Below are positions 1 through 13,160 of a DNA stretch of 64,000 bases, piece by piece. How positions within the stretch are numbered: position 1 is the first letter of the stretch; every line of letters starts with the position of its first letter. The stretch covers positions 434,001 through 498,000 of the forward strand of contig NHNW01000028.1 in NCBI GenBank assembly GCA_002786025.1, written 5' to 3'. Origin of the DNA: Zasmidium citrigriseum (taxonomy: Eukaryota > Ascomycota > Dothideomycetes > Mycosphaerellales > Mycosphaerellaceae). The notes beneath the pieces are model-generated. The model was not told the DNA's origin. It did no database searches and saw only the letters and a program-made list of their open reading frames with translations. The position numbers and the translations under genes were made by a program.

Positions 1-122
1 TAATATCGCGCCCTAGGCGGAATACTATAAAGCTTTCGTTATATATTATTGAACCCCGTAGCTAGTAATTCTACACTTCTAATACGATGTTCTAAACCAC
101 ATTTTTCGTCGGCATATTAAAG

Positions 123-1866
123 TACTATAAGAACCTTATATCCGTAATCAAAGTAGCCTTTCTTAAGAAGGTATATATAGTAGTATATAATGTTAGGTAG
201 ATATATTCTAAAGCGATTAAATCGTACGAATCTAACCGAGATATAGTATTAAGCCGAGAACACGCGGCGTTGTCTTACATTTAAGGGCCTTAACTATATC
301 CGTAACGCCTAGCGGACCTTAGATAATCGCTAGATAATATCCTATACTCTTGCCTACTTCTATTCGACTAAGCTATATAAAGTATAATAGTATCGAATCT
401 CCTCGTCTAACCTACTAATCCTCTACTATAGCTCCTTAACTAGGTTCTAAAAGAAGTCGCGTATTACTTCTATTTTTCGAGCCCGCGTGATTCGGAAGAT
501 CCTATCTAACAACTAGCGTATTTATAAACTTTAAGTTAATTACGATCGATAATTATCTATAGGAGCTATTCCGTAAAAGTATATTACTATATAGGATAGG
601 TTATTGTCTCGCTATACGCGTGTAAGGACTTCTGTCTCGACTTCTTTAGCTTCGACTAAGCTAGCGTCTAGCGTATTATAAAGAACAACTACTACGTTAG
701 ACGACCGCCCGCTAACCTCCTAGAATACGTTCGGATCGAAACTTGTACTAAGAATAGAGATCTAGAAGAGCTAGGCATTTAATTTAGATAGATATAGTAG
801 TAGAGTGCTATAGAACTGTCGCGAATATAAGTATAGCGTTCGCGATTAGCTAGGCTATAGAAGCTTACGAGTATATTAAAACGGGGCCACAAGGCCGATA
901 AGTTAACTACGTGAATTCGGCTTATATCGTACTACTCTTAGGAAGTAGAAACGACTATATTCCTAGATTTATATAAGAGAACCTAGTTCTTTAACTCGGA
1001 CTACGAATAGATCCGTAGACTTAGGGCATAGTAGCTAAACTTAAGTTACGCGCTAGTGAACTCTACTCGATAAATCCCTAGCTATAAGCTCCTTATAGGA
1101 TTGTTAGGGATAGGCCGACCTACACCGCGTCGATCGAATTCGATCTATATATTATTACCGTCTAGTATTTAGGAGATCTAAATAGATATAGTTTACTTTT
1201 AGTCTTTTACTATAGATACGATACCTCTACTAATTAACTACTCGTACTCTTGCTCGTCTCGTAACAACTTTAATACTATTATAATTAATACTATAACACT
1301 TACGGCTCTCTATGCTACGGATCGAAGTAAGGCTAACGATAGTCGACGATTTATTCACGATATTAAGTCCGCTATACGCCGTTAGAACTATTACGAGAAG
1401 TCTTTTATAGTTAATATAACTATTTATATTAACAAAGAAACCCTCGACGGCTCTGCTAACTTCTAGAAGGGAGTCGCGGAGGTTATTAACACATATATAG
1501 TTCTTATAGAGGGGAAATTTACTTAGAAAGTTAAGGGTATAGCGAGAGAGAAGTTTGTCTATACCTAAAGCTAACGGACGCTAGATTAGCTTAACGCGTC
1601 GTTAAATCGATACTATAGATTCATAGTCTATATAAGTATAGACGTAGAGACATAGAATATAGTAGTAAGGGAGATATAGCGCACTTCTTATCGAGGCAAG
1701 ATAGAGATTCTTAACTTAACTTCCCTAGATATTAGGGACAAACGAAGGGGTCGCAAGAGATTTCTCTAGGGTCTATTCGAAACGGATAGCTTGAAACAAG
1801 ATAAGACGTGCAATAAATAGGATATTGTCTCTACGAACCTCTACATAGATTACGAAGATTAATAAA
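123..1866 (+). pseudogene. Unidentified protein relic, about 580 codons
   Basis: One frame (codons starting at multiples of 3) can be read from about 123 to 1866. The breaks are almost all TAG or TAA, with one TGA near 912. The text is protein-like throughout: a helical N-terminal half with charged residues and Trp or Gln at stop positions, then a basic segment near 1,730-1,760 reading DIRDKRRGRKRFL. I do not recognise the family. The true start may lie left of the window or near 120. The next relic, the nuclease-like gene, follows on the same strand after about 400 bases. I saw no nucleotide-binding loop that would make it an NLR. Confidence 0.45.
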
Positions 1867-2279
1867 GGGATTTAAATATAGAGTTAATTTAGCATACGGG
1901 GAACGCTATACTATTGTATTAACCTCTTCTTACTTTTCTTAGGCGTTCTTCTAGAAAACACAACGTAGTCTTTATAATCCGATTAGAGCGAGTATATTTC
2001 AACTCTACTAGAGGCCGTGCGATAGAGAAACAGAAGGCACTATCGAAAGCGCGGCGTTCCCTATATACTAAATTAACTCTATAGGTAGCTAGGTAATCTC
2101 TGTATTTACTAACTTTACGTTTTATTTAGAGTACCTAGCTAGAAGGTAATTCTATACCCTTAGCTTACTTAGTTAGTTATTCGGTGTCTACGATAGATAC
2201 GCTAGGGTTACGTTTAATATTTAGTAATTAATACAATATTAGGCGTACGTCTGTTACAGGCGCTGTTAAATCTCTCCTC
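1867..2279. other. Gap between relics, nothing recognised
   Basis: RIP-mutated sequence between two plus-strand relics. I see no convincing reading frame or repeat; it is probably intergenic. Confidence 0.3.
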
Positions 2280-3240
2280 TTAACCTCTCCCTCCTTAATC
2301 TCTCGTTTCAACTTCGCTCTTCTTAAGCCTTTATACCTCTTATCTCTAGTAGCAATAGTGCAGCTTTCTCTAGATAGATACCTTTAAGTACTAATCCTAA
2401 TACCGAGAATAATAATTAGTTAGAATCCGACTACAAGTAGGAAGAAATAGGCTAGAAACTTTTCTCTTACTAACTAGAACTTTATCCTTACTACCTATAC
2501 AAACCTTACGGCTAGATTCGGAAATATAGACGCTAAGGATCGTGTTCGACTATAGTCTTAAATTTCGCCGGAATCTTTTAGCTTTTACCTCGTAATAGAA
2601 GCAGATATAACCTCGCATTTCGACGAGAATATCTTAGTTCCTCTTAGGAAAGCTTTTAGCTCGTTCCCTTTCTTATAGTTCTAGGCCTAGTATCCGCCCT
2701 AGTTAGAGACTAATAATCTAAGTATGTTTATCGACTAGCTAACTTTATACCGTGCTCCTAATAGTACTATACACTATACGATAATAGGCGAGATTAAAAG
2801 ACCTAGAGTTATTAGAAGTAGAGAATAGTAGAAGTTAGAAAGTATCTTAAGCTCTACTTTTAAGCTAGGTAAAGAACTTCTTAGGTATTTTACTAAACTT
2901 AAGTTATATTCCTACGAAAAGCTAACTCGAGCATAGATACGTATTCTACTATAGATCGTAGTAGGTCTTCTATTATAATAGAGCTACGCTACTAATTTTA
3001 AGGTAGACGTGTAACGAACTAAAGGATATTAACTAATCCACCCCTAACTGTTTCGTAATCCCGACTAACGCTAGAAACTAGATAGAAGCTAGCGTCTAGT
3101 AGGCAATGTACCTTGTCGCTAGAGAGGCTTTTTATAGAGTCTATAGGAAGCGTAGTATAGTAGGGCAATCTGTTAGAAGTGCGAGACTCTATTTCGAAGG
3201 ATATTCGGGTAGGCCTGTTTAGCTAATAGGAGAAAAGTAT
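2280..3240 (+). pseudogene. Hypothetical protein with PD-(D/E)XK-nuclease-like motif
   Basis: A single frame (codons at multiples of 3) runs from about 2,280 to 3,240 with only TAA/TAG breaks in the parts I read. The middle reads SFYLVIEADITSHFDEN, and near 2,780 comes IIGEIKRPRVI followed by a Trp/Gln stop position and KLES. A hydrophobic strand ending in E-x-K preceded by an acidic segment is the core of the PD-(D/E)XK nuclease fold, and fungal hypothetical proteins with a similar GE-x-K-R-x-x-x-I-R segment exist. A CxxC pair (CxKC, about 3,170-3,185) follows. The nuclease assignment is an inference from one motif. It could also be a non-catalytic effector domain with the same fold. Confidence 0.4.
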
Positions 3241-4089
3241 ACGTACCCGTATCCCTAAAACTTTAAGAGACAACTTAATATTAAGGGAAGACGATAGTAG
3301 TAGGTTTATTTAAGTTCTAGTATTAGGATAAATAAGTATAGCTTTTAGAGCGATTAGTAACAGTTTACTCTAGCCCTTACCTACTATATAGAGTATTAAA
3401 GTCGTTTATAACATTACGAGTATCCGTAAGATTAATACTCTAATAAGCCTTAATATCGAGGTAGAACTAGGTATGTAAGAAGTTAATAATAATAGCCTCG
3501 TATATTAAAGGAAGGTCCGATCGCGCCTAGGGCGGTAGGAGAAGCCCTTAAGAGAGACTAAGGCGGCTAAGAAGTACGCTAATAACTAAAAAAATTAGTT
3601 TAGGGCTAAGGTATTCTAGAATATCGTATAGGCTAGTCTTCGCAAGATTGTCTAAGTGTCGAGCCTAGCCTATCCTCGCGGCCGCGTATAGGTATCGCTA
3701 TCTAGATATCTTATTAATTATAATGTTCCTATAACTAATATTAGAGGGACTAATAGAATGTTCCGCGATTATATAAAAGTAGTATAGAACGGCTTACCGA
3801 AGGCTTAGTACTAGCTTATATTTAACTTCGTGCGCTATTTTAGCTAAGTCTCTTCCTCCTATATCCTAAATTATAATACTAACACGTCTCTTGTCTAGTG
3901 TATGTACTAATCCATAGTACCTAGGGATTACGTATCCCTAGAGAGACGCTATTCTTTTATATACTCTAATTTCCGTGCCGTAAAGATCGTTAAAGTATAG
4001 CTTAACACAAAAACTTAAAGGTAACCCTATAATACTGTTTCTAATAATATGTCGAGTTAGAAGCGTTAGGGACGTTAACTAGATTCGGA
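3241..4089. other. Gap between relics, nothing recognised
   Basis: RIP-mutated sequence. Short coherent stretches occur, but I could not follow one frame for more than about 100 codons. Confidence 0.25.
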
Positions 4090-4960
4090 ATACTACCGAG
4101 TTTTCTATATATCGTATAGGAGCCTTCGAAATCTAGAGGTAATACTCCTACGAGCTAATAGTAACTCGAAGGTTCTACAAATATTAGAGTAGTATATTAC
4201 TAGAGAGATAGGATAGAGTACTAACCGCTATAGATATACTCTCGTAGGTAAAATCTATAATAGAGCAAGCGCCCTAGCTTACCTAGACTAAAGGCGGGCG
4301 AGTACTCCTTAAGTAAGAGGATAACGCCTAGACGTAGCGGCTCCCCGAGTTTTTATAGGGTTCCCGCGCACCTCGCTTAGTTTTGCGAGACTTATAAGAA
4401 TAACATTCTTCTATAGCGAGAGCTAATACTCGCCCCTCGCTGCCCGAGAGGGTTTTAGATTATACTACGCGAAGAAGCTATCTTCTCCGCTACTACTAAG
4501 TACCTTTGCCGCAATCTTGTATATTCTTCTTATCGCGATGAAACGATATATCTCTAATATATCTAGGTGCACAATTATAGTAGATAGTAACTGTCCTTAT
4601 ACTAAATACTAGCTATTACGTAGAGGACTATACGTATACGAACCCTTCACGGTACGAAGTAAGGTATTTAATTATATAATACTAAGAGACTAGCTTATTA
4701 GACTAAGGCTAGGGCTACTAGCTACTACTAACGCTCGAGACTTTATCTCGTAAGACTACGGTATTCCCGCGATATTATCTATAGGACCGCGTTCCTTAGC
4801 ACTAGAGGTAAAAGCAGCTTTAAAGTTTAATAATACATAGTAGTAATACTTTAACGTACGACTCTAAGTAGGGAAACGTAAGCACTCGCTAATCTTAACA
4901 GGATATTATAAGAACCCTTCTCCTTTACCTCGTCGACTAGCTAGGACTTAGCGAAGCTAG
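4090..4960 (+). pseudogene. Unidentified protein relic in two frames
   Basis: Two plus-strand segments look coding. One (about 4,098-4,490, codons at multiples of 3) is rich in Gln positions now read as TAG, with runs such as SIIEQAP and RVLLK. The second (about 4,490-4,960, a different frame) contains MKRYISNISRCTII, with an ATG at 4,538. The frame change may be an intron or an indel. I recognise no family. The boundaries are uncertain. Confidence 0.3.
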
Positions 4961-7680
4961 CGACTCTCGATTTATAGTATAATACGGCACGAACCTAGGC
5001 GAAACAAGTTTCTAATAAAGAGTAGGAGGAATACGAGTAGATAGTACTACAAGTTAAACATAGTTATAGCGGACTAATAGAGTCTTAGAAAGCTATTATA
5101 CTAAAAGAATCTAAGAACGTACTAGCTATTATAAACAGCTAGCTCGAGCGCGAGGGTATATCCGCTATTTCCTATACTATCTTACGATAGCGAATACTAT
5201 AAGCAGCTCGCTATAAAAAGAAGCGTAAATACTAGGAGGGTATATAATCTTGTCCTATAGAATTACACTCGCTAAAATAGAGTAGGAATAGCGAAGGGTA
5301 GGGGGCCTACCGAGTAAGAGTAGAGACTACTATTAATAGCTATACTCTTAGATCTAGAGTAGGACGGTAGTTAGAGTAAGGCTAATTCGTCCTTATCCTC
5401 TATATCTGCTAGAGGCTAAGAGTAGTTAGTAAGTAAGGAGTGTAGAGTAAGCGACTAGTAGCGAGATATTTAGAAGTAGTATAGTATACTAGACTATTAG
5501 CGAGCTTTCTCTACTTCGGATTATTAGCGCTTATTATCTAGGAGTAGACTATCTTATTAAGTCTACGCGATTCGGAAGCTAACAATTTTTATACGTAGCT
5601 AGTACTTACGTACGCTTAGTAAGCGGTTGGCCGTATACATAGGTAGAAGAAGTAATAACAAAGCTAGGAATCCGTCTTTCCGAATCGTAGGCTTAACTAT
5701 ATTACGTTCTAATACGTTATGCCGTTAATAGTAACGGAACGTGTCTATAACATTTCTAAGCCTACCTAAAAGTTATCCTATATAAGGTCTATAACCTCCT
5801 AGTTACTAGACGTTAGTAGCACCTTATTATATTCGACTAACTATATACTTACTTTATGGGATCTCTCGTCCTTATAAGCCTCCTCTAGCTATTTACGTGT
5901 CCTAGTTAGCTATAACGATAACAGACTATCTAGTACTAACTCGTACACTATCTACTCTTAAAGATATCGAATGCAATCTAGGTACTACTCTAGCTTAAGT
6001 GTTCTAGCCTCCCGCTAGAATTAATCCCTAGAGGAACGAGTATACGAGCAAGTCGCCTTTTTGCAACTATAGTAGCGGAAAGCTAGCGCTTTAACTGCCT
6101 CGACTACGTGCTCGAGGGCTTACTAAAAACAATTATCGATTATTCGCTAAAGCTTAATAATATTAGGACGGATACTATCCTAGCCTCCTATAGGATTACA
6201 AATTTCGTAATATAAGGTTACTTCGTAGATAGCGTATATCGTCGCCGCGGTATATAGGTATAAGCCGTCTCGGAATTAGAGAAGTTACTAATATTTATCT
6301 ACTAGAGACCTCTAAGCCGAAACCGTAAACTTAGGAAAGGTATAAAATCTAGAGTTTTAATACTACGCTAAAGCTAAGCCTTAGAGGTGAAACTCCTAAA
6401 AGGTAGAGTCGAAACATACGAGTATACTATATCTAAGCGACTCTATATCTTAGTACTAGATACTTTCGTAACGAGGCGGTTAGTAATTAATAGTATTGCT
6501 AGTAACCCTTTCGAGTTTACGAACGTAGTTATCGAGGTCCGTAGAGGTTACTTAGTATCTACTTTTCTAGTAGTCGCGATTATCCTAAATTTCTTATAGT
6601 TCCTCGTCCTTGCGAGTAATTAAGGCGAGCGAAGCCTTAGCTCCTTCGCGTAACCTCTAAGAGGAAGCTTTTGTAACCTTAAGTTGTTCCTAGAGCTTTT
6701 TTATCTTAATACAATGTCTTTTTACTATAGATTCTTAAGCGACTTAATGTATCTTAGTCTACTCCTTTTACAATCTAATAAAATCTTCTTCTCGCTCTTA
6801 TTCTATAGCTATTGTATAGTTAGTATACGAGATAACGCACCTTAGGTCCCGTCGTAGGGCCTTTAGGCAAGACTCCTAGCTTAAAGTCTTAGTATTAACT
6901 AGCCGTTTTAATATAGTTAGTAATAATATTATAGCGAGAGGGTAGAGGAAAATCGACGTATTAATAGATAAGTCCTCGAGCAATCTACTACTTCTCTTTA
7001 TCGAAGGCTATACCCCTTAAGAAGTAGCTGTCTACTTAGAGTAAGCTACGAGAATAGTAGACTTTTGTGGGACATGTCGTATATCGGCCTAAATAGACAA
7101 ATATAGTTAAGTAACTAAGTAGCTACATCCCCTACGCTAACGTAGTCTTATTACACATATACTAGATAGGCGCTTACCTATTAGCTATAACGCTACCTTC
7201 TACTTTTAGACCCGCGCCTCGCGAAGCGTTAACCTTGTTTTTATAATCGACTTTAGGCTTACTAGAGCTAGAAATAGAGAAGAATTAACTTTCGTAGGGA
7301 TATATTCCCTATAGTATAGCCGTAATTCTACGAAAGACGGTTCTAGCACTAACTATAGGATAGTACTATATTAAGTAGGATAAGCTGCTACTAAGCCTAA
7401 TCCTAATAGCATGTGTGCACAATCCTTACGGCCGTCTTAGTGTAACAATATAATAACAAGAATAAATAGTCCTATAACGGGCGAATTATTGTCTTCTAAC
7501 TTATTACTCGCGTATTTGCCGCGTTGCCTCTTAACGCTAATCTTTCCCGCTAGAGGCTTACGCGAGAACCTAACGTTTTTGCGTAGTAATGCCCCTTAAG
7601 GTAGTTAGAGGGGAATACTTCGCTTGCTCCTAGGTCTTACTACTTAGGGACTTTACCTTCTTATAAATATAGGACACTCT
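4961..7680. other. 2.7 kb with no gene recognised
   Basis: Strongly RIP-mutated. A 70-codon stretch open on the plus strand at 6,387-6,599 starts with GTG and shows no family resemblance, so I do not call it. The region probably holds further gene relics, but I could not place a frame with confidence. Confidence 0.25.
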
Positions 7681-9330
7681 ATGAAGACAATAGACGAGTT
7701 ACTAGAAGAGCTCTTGTATCGACTATGTAGCTAGTTCGTTCGACGAGAAGACCTTATAACGTTAGTATACGTATCTAAGACTCTATACTATATCGCTACT
7801 AATAAGCTATATAGGTTATTATACTTAGTACTATAGCGTATATAAGAAAATTCTGTCTACACGCGTAGCTATGTATCCGCCTACTTTGCGATACTCTCTC
7901 TATATCTATAGCGAACACTTCGAGTAAAGAAGTTACGGCTAGGATACTCCTAGTTTAAACGAGTACGATAGTAGGCTAGGACAGATCTCTAGACTTAAGC
8001 ACTTCTCTATATCTATAGTAAGGCTTAAGGTCTCCTAAACGTATATAAATATCTAAGCGGATACTATATAGAGGAGCTAGAAACATTCGTTCTACTAATA
8101 TCTTTACTACGTTTAGAGTCTCTTACGCTCGATTTTAGAGGACTCCCTAGAGCAAAAGCATTTCTAGAGAATGCCTATTAAGAAACACTATACTAATAGT
8201 CTATAGTATCGTAAAGACTAGAGTCTAATATCTCTAAGCGGAGAGTCGAAGACGACCTTACTCTCTAGATCTACTAATGTCTAAGCCCTAGAAGATTCTA
8301 TTATCTTATATTTATAAGACTATGTAGACCTTAGTTACTTCGGGGCAAATTTAAAGAGATTAGAAAGGGTCCTAATAACCGCTATACACTAATACTCTTA
8401 TCGTTAATACTAACATTACTAACGATAAAGACGCTAATTCTAGTAAAATAGGATCTTCGCCTACGCGGAGATTATACCTAGCTAAATCTTACTCGTTATA
8501 TCTAGAGGGAGTATAGATATTAGCCTTAGCCTCTTCGAAGGAGCAATATAATAAACTTTATCTCCGAGAAGGCTAAAAGGGACATTAAACAAGTCGTACG
8601 AGATTACTAGAAGTACGAGAGTCGATAATCGCGTATTTATAGGCTCGATTTAATAGATTATATACTTACCCCGCTAGATTATATTCGACTACTAGACTAT
8701 TTCGAGGGACTCGAAGAACTATATAATACCTCAGATACGCGCAATTACTACGTTACCTAGATAGCTAAGATTAATAATTAGCGCTTAATATTATAGTTAT
8801 TACGACATTACCTTCCTATACTAAAGCACTTAACTTCGAATATAGAACACTTAATACAAGCTATAGCCTCGGAATAGTCGCTAACGAAATGTTTCGTTAT
8901 AGCTAATCGCCTAGAATCGCTCCGCTTAACGAGCTTTCTAGGTTCTATTCTCGAAACGTAGGTCGAGCTACTAAAATCTATCTCGACGGTTAGGGTAGGT
9001 AAGTTAGCGACTAAACATTTAGTCTAGTACAAATTGCTAGTTAGGTTCAAGTTTACGAATAAGTATAGAAATAGAGATTATATCTTTCGGAGGAGCTAAG
9101 TAGCTTAACTAGGAAATTAAAGGAAGAGTAACGCTACTACTCCGTAAGCTAGTAACTAATACTTCTACTATACGAACGCCGTTAATTTACGTATTAACGA
9201 TTATCTTAGTTCCTTCGTTGTTCCTAATACGTCTTCGGTAAGCGCCCTACGTCTAAAGCGTCGAATTATTAGAGCCGGAAAGAGCGTATATATTTGTATG
9301 TTCGTCCTAAGGGCGCTTCGCTACCTATAG
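7681..9330 (+). pseudogene. F-box-like protein relic
   Basis: The frame starts at an ATG at 7,681 and can be followed to about 9,330 with only TAG/TAA breaks. The N-terminus reads MKTIDELLEELLYRL, then a segment ending LVYVSKTLYYIATNKLYR. If Leu (CTA) at the E-L-L position was Pro, this is the L-P-x-E-L-L start of an F-box, followed by the usual V-S-K-x-L segment about 30 residues later. F-box proteins recruit substrates to SCF ubiquitin ligases. The rest (about 500 codons) has Leu-rich stretches such as LRLESLTLDFRGLP, compatible with a repeat-type substrate domain. The next relic starts just downstream in another frame. Confidence 0.6.
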
Positions 9331-9361
9331 CCTATAAAGGGATAGGCTACTATAGATAGGG

Positions 9362-12300
9362 TCGATCTCGAAAACTATTCTCTAAAGTTTTTATATACGA
9401 ACTATTATATACCTTTTACTAACGAAGCGCTTTAAGCTATATAGTCGTATTTAAGATTTACTAACTAAGATAAGTAGGTAGCCTATAGGATACCTAATAG
9501 CTAATCTAAGCGATAGCGCTATTCCTAACGAAGACGTGTATATAACTTCTATAGGGCTATATTAAGGCAATATAGAGTTTAATCTAGAAATAAGAATTGT
9601 TTAGTTATAGCTCGACATAATCCGTCTTTAGTAGGATATTAGCTAATTACGAGAGCTAATCTAGTATTCTATAACACCGCTTACTTCGTATAACCTTTAT
9701 GTCGGCGCTAGTAATACTAATTAATAACTCGAATTAGAAGAATTTATAGACAAGTTTGTTAGTAGGGAGTTCTACTAATAATAGGTATATACTTGCTTCT
9801 TAAGTACGTATGAAATTTCTATTACTTTTAGGCTAGATATCTTTCGACTATTTACCGCCTATCTATAATCGTAGCTAAACCGTAGAGACATTAAGCGGAT
9901 CAATTACGACACCCGTAGTAGCTAAGCGTTTAAGAAGGAATAGTTAATAGCTATCTGTCCTATACTAACTAAGCTCTAAGCTTAATCCTCTCGACAATAG
10001 ACGACTATACAAGTCCTAGAGCTATACCTAATAGTATTACTTAGGGACCTACTTAGGCCCGTTATAGGAAGTATATATCTAGACTCTAGTTATATTGTCG
10101 GACCTAGGATATTAGGAGCTAATAGTAGTAGTAGTAGACGGGGCTTATATATTATCGGTACAGAAGGTCTCGATAGCGTAGGAGATATCGTAGTCTAGAC
10201 AGATTAACGTAGTTTATTAGGGACAATCTACTAATAAAGTCGTAGCTTAAGACTAGATCGTAAGGAGGACAATAAGAAAATTTATTATATTAGATACTTT
10301 CTCTTTAATAGTGCCTGTCTCTACTTATTTAACTAGAATACTAGAAGCGAGGCGTCGCTTAGCCTAAAATACATCTTTAACGATCGGCGTAGTTCTAGTC
10401 TAGGTGTACCTTTACTTAGAATATAGTACGGACTATTCCGTAAAAGCTTACGACTAGAATAGCTCTTTAGTACTATTTAGGCTTATAGCGTGTAGTCTAA
10501 AGAGGATACGAACAATAAGCTTTGTAAGGGTGCTAAGTAGAGCAGCTATAAGTCTATCTTTATTCCCCTAAGACTAATAGCTAGTTTCGTATTATTAGTT
10601 CGTTTCGCGTGTACTATAGCGACCTACGTATCTAGACGATCTGTAACAAAGTTCCTTAATTGGTTGTCTAACTAAACAGACGAAGTCTTTCTCTAAGATC
10701 CCTCGGATCAGCTTAAATAGGCCTCCGTATTACTACAAATCGCGTATATTAAGCTTAAAGACGTAATACTGTACCTAGTAGCTTACTTACTAAGTACTAC
10801 AATTCTCGAATAGGATCGTACCTATAAACTAGCTATTACGATTAAAAGATTAGCGCACTTAGTTAATTTCGAAATACTAAGGAGCTAGAATCTAGACGAG
10901 CGGGTGCTTAAGGAACTTGTTCGAGAGGTCTTTTATATCTAGGTCTTAACTAAAGCCGTAGACGAGCGTCGTGCTAGGTTAAGGACGGTTAGTAGAGTAT
11001 TATATAGGTTCTTTAAAGAACACGACATAGAGATAAGAGACATGAATAAAATCCGACGACCGATCTAGTTAGCCTATAGGATACTAAAGGAAGATATAAT
11101 TAATACCTTACTAGACCTATATAGAGTTATAGGAGGCTAAGACGTAGGCGTATACCTATCGTTTCGATAGGGAGTCGTACGAGTTTAACAGCTATTCCTC
11201 GATCCTAACATAAGCGCTCTATCGTCGAATTATAAATTAACATAGCTACTTACTCTAGTTAATAACTTTGCGAGTTTCGACTACAAGTAGCGCCGACTAT
11301 ATATAGCTCGTTATAAGCGTACGGTGCCGTCGCAAATTTAGATATTAGGCAGGTCTACAATTAATAATCTAGCTAATATAGTAAGGTAAACAAGATACGG
11401 AGTTTATTATTAGGCTTAGCTATTATAGACTACGCAAATCTATCTTATGCTTCGCTTAAGTAGAATTATTACTATACTATAGTCTTACTCTAGTAATTAT
11501 AGAACAAAGTCGCGATACTAAGCGACTCTTTACGCGAAGCCCTTTCTACTACTCCTCTACCTTAGATATAGCCCGAATAGCGTTCACGAAGTCTTTACGT
11601 ATCCGTTAATTATAAGTAATGCTCCGAAACTTATAATCCGAAATAATTATATAGTTACGTCCCGGAGCCTCGTACTAGCCCCAACTACTATACTAGACTT
11701 TATAGTTAACTAATAGATCTGCTCTAATCTTTAGCTTTAGAATCTAGAAGTATCGTTTAAGTAGCGGCTTTGTGCTTTCTATTAAGAGCGTTCGGCGGTC
11801 GTATGCTACCTTAAAATACCTTTTACGAGTATTATCTATGTACTAGTAGCTACGGGTTATATCGAAGTTGTCTATAAAGACCTTAGGTATAGGATACGAT
11901 ACGTCGACTGTAATTACTACTCTCGGCTCGAGCACGTACTAGTTAAATATAACTAGTTACTTAGTATAGCTACTATCTTTACAAGTAATACTCTAGGGCT
12001 TAATAGCTAGGATATACACGCGTATTGCTACTTTATAAAGAGTTATACCCTTAGGAGTAAAGAGATAGAAGTTTGTACTCCGTAGCTAGTCTAGTACAGG
12101 AGAGATAAATATCTCTTTATATTCGCTATATAAACTCTTACTAGCCTAGTAGACCTCTAAGCTTAACTCTTTACTAGAGTATTATAGGTATATAGTACCC
12201 CTACTATAGCTAATTGTAACGACTAATCTAGTTATAACGATCGTCTCGAGGACATAATTAAGACGCTCGACAACTAATAGTAGGAGACGAACAATTTAGT

Positions 12301-13160
12301 AAGAGCCTCCTATTAGGCTTATTATAATATTAAGTCGATAGTAGGCTATTGTACAGATCTATAAGGTCTTTATAATAGATTGAGCCCTTTATTAAATTAT
12401 ATAAGCAATATGCACGTAATAAGTAACGATCTAAGTATATATATTACTATAAACGAAGACACTTTTAGCTTAAGTACGGTAACATTACTAGAACGGCCTA
12501 TAGCCCTAACGAAATAGGTCGTAATAGGCTAGTACGGTGTTCCGTAAGCAGCCGATTTCCTAAACGAACTACCCTCGCACCGGGAGCTTAGTCTACGTAT
12601 TAAGACAAAATAAATCGATAGAATCCCGCTAATATATAATGTCCTCGTGCCTTATATTTAGACGAAATCTAGGACTAAAAATATAGATACTACGTTTATA
12701 TCCCCTAGCGTAAACAAACTCGTAAGGCTATAGATCTCTTATAGTATATCGCGTAACTTTCTTAATCTAATAACTAATGTCGTCGAAGCCGTCGATAAGT
12801 ATAGTAGAATTATAGGCGAGTTCGAGAAGTGTTATATTAGGACGAGATAAGACAAAGTTAAGAGTCGTGCTAATAGGTGCTTATAAAACGCTAGGTTAGA
12901 ATATTAAATTTAGGGGATCCACGACGATAGTTAGACTATACGTCGATAAGGATACGCTCCTTATAGCAAGAAAAACGAGTAGCAATAACAATAATATCCT
13001 TAGTAGATCGTATGTCTCGTAAGCTCGGAATACCTATCGATCTTTATATTTAGACGGCGGATATAGACGACCGACTTAGGGCTTACAATACATTCAAATT
13101 TAGGAGCAGTTTCGACGAACGTTCTAGACTAAACAGTCCTAGTAAGGCTTGTTCCGAACT
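9362..13160 (+). pseudogene. Very long unidentified ORF relic, about 1,250 codons
   Basis: One frame (codon starts leaving remainder 2 on division by 3) can be followed line by line from about 9,362 to 13,160. Its stops are TAG or TAA only in every part I read. The start is uncertain; clear protein text begins about 9,480. The early part is helical with a likely coiled coil near 9,590-9,660. The middle contains GLYIIGTEGLDS (about 10,140) and FLNWLSN (about 10,650). Later parts include RKEDNKKI, DIHAYCYFIKSY and, near 12,800, EFEKCYIRTR, then a Gln-rich tail near 12,970. I cannot name the family and saw no P-loop, transmembrane segment or transposase motif. It lies in the Starship-like cargo and follows the F-box-like relic on the same strand. 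Confidence 0.55.

Noticed and set aside
1..1866. NLR (NACHT or NB-ARC) gene expected in a Starship
   Set aside because: I saw no P-loop or repeat domain in this or any other long relic, so I do not claim an NLR in the window.
6387..6599. Open 70-codon plus-strand frame
   Set aside because: It starts with GTG, has no family resemblance and no supporting context. In RIPped DNA such short openings arise by chance.
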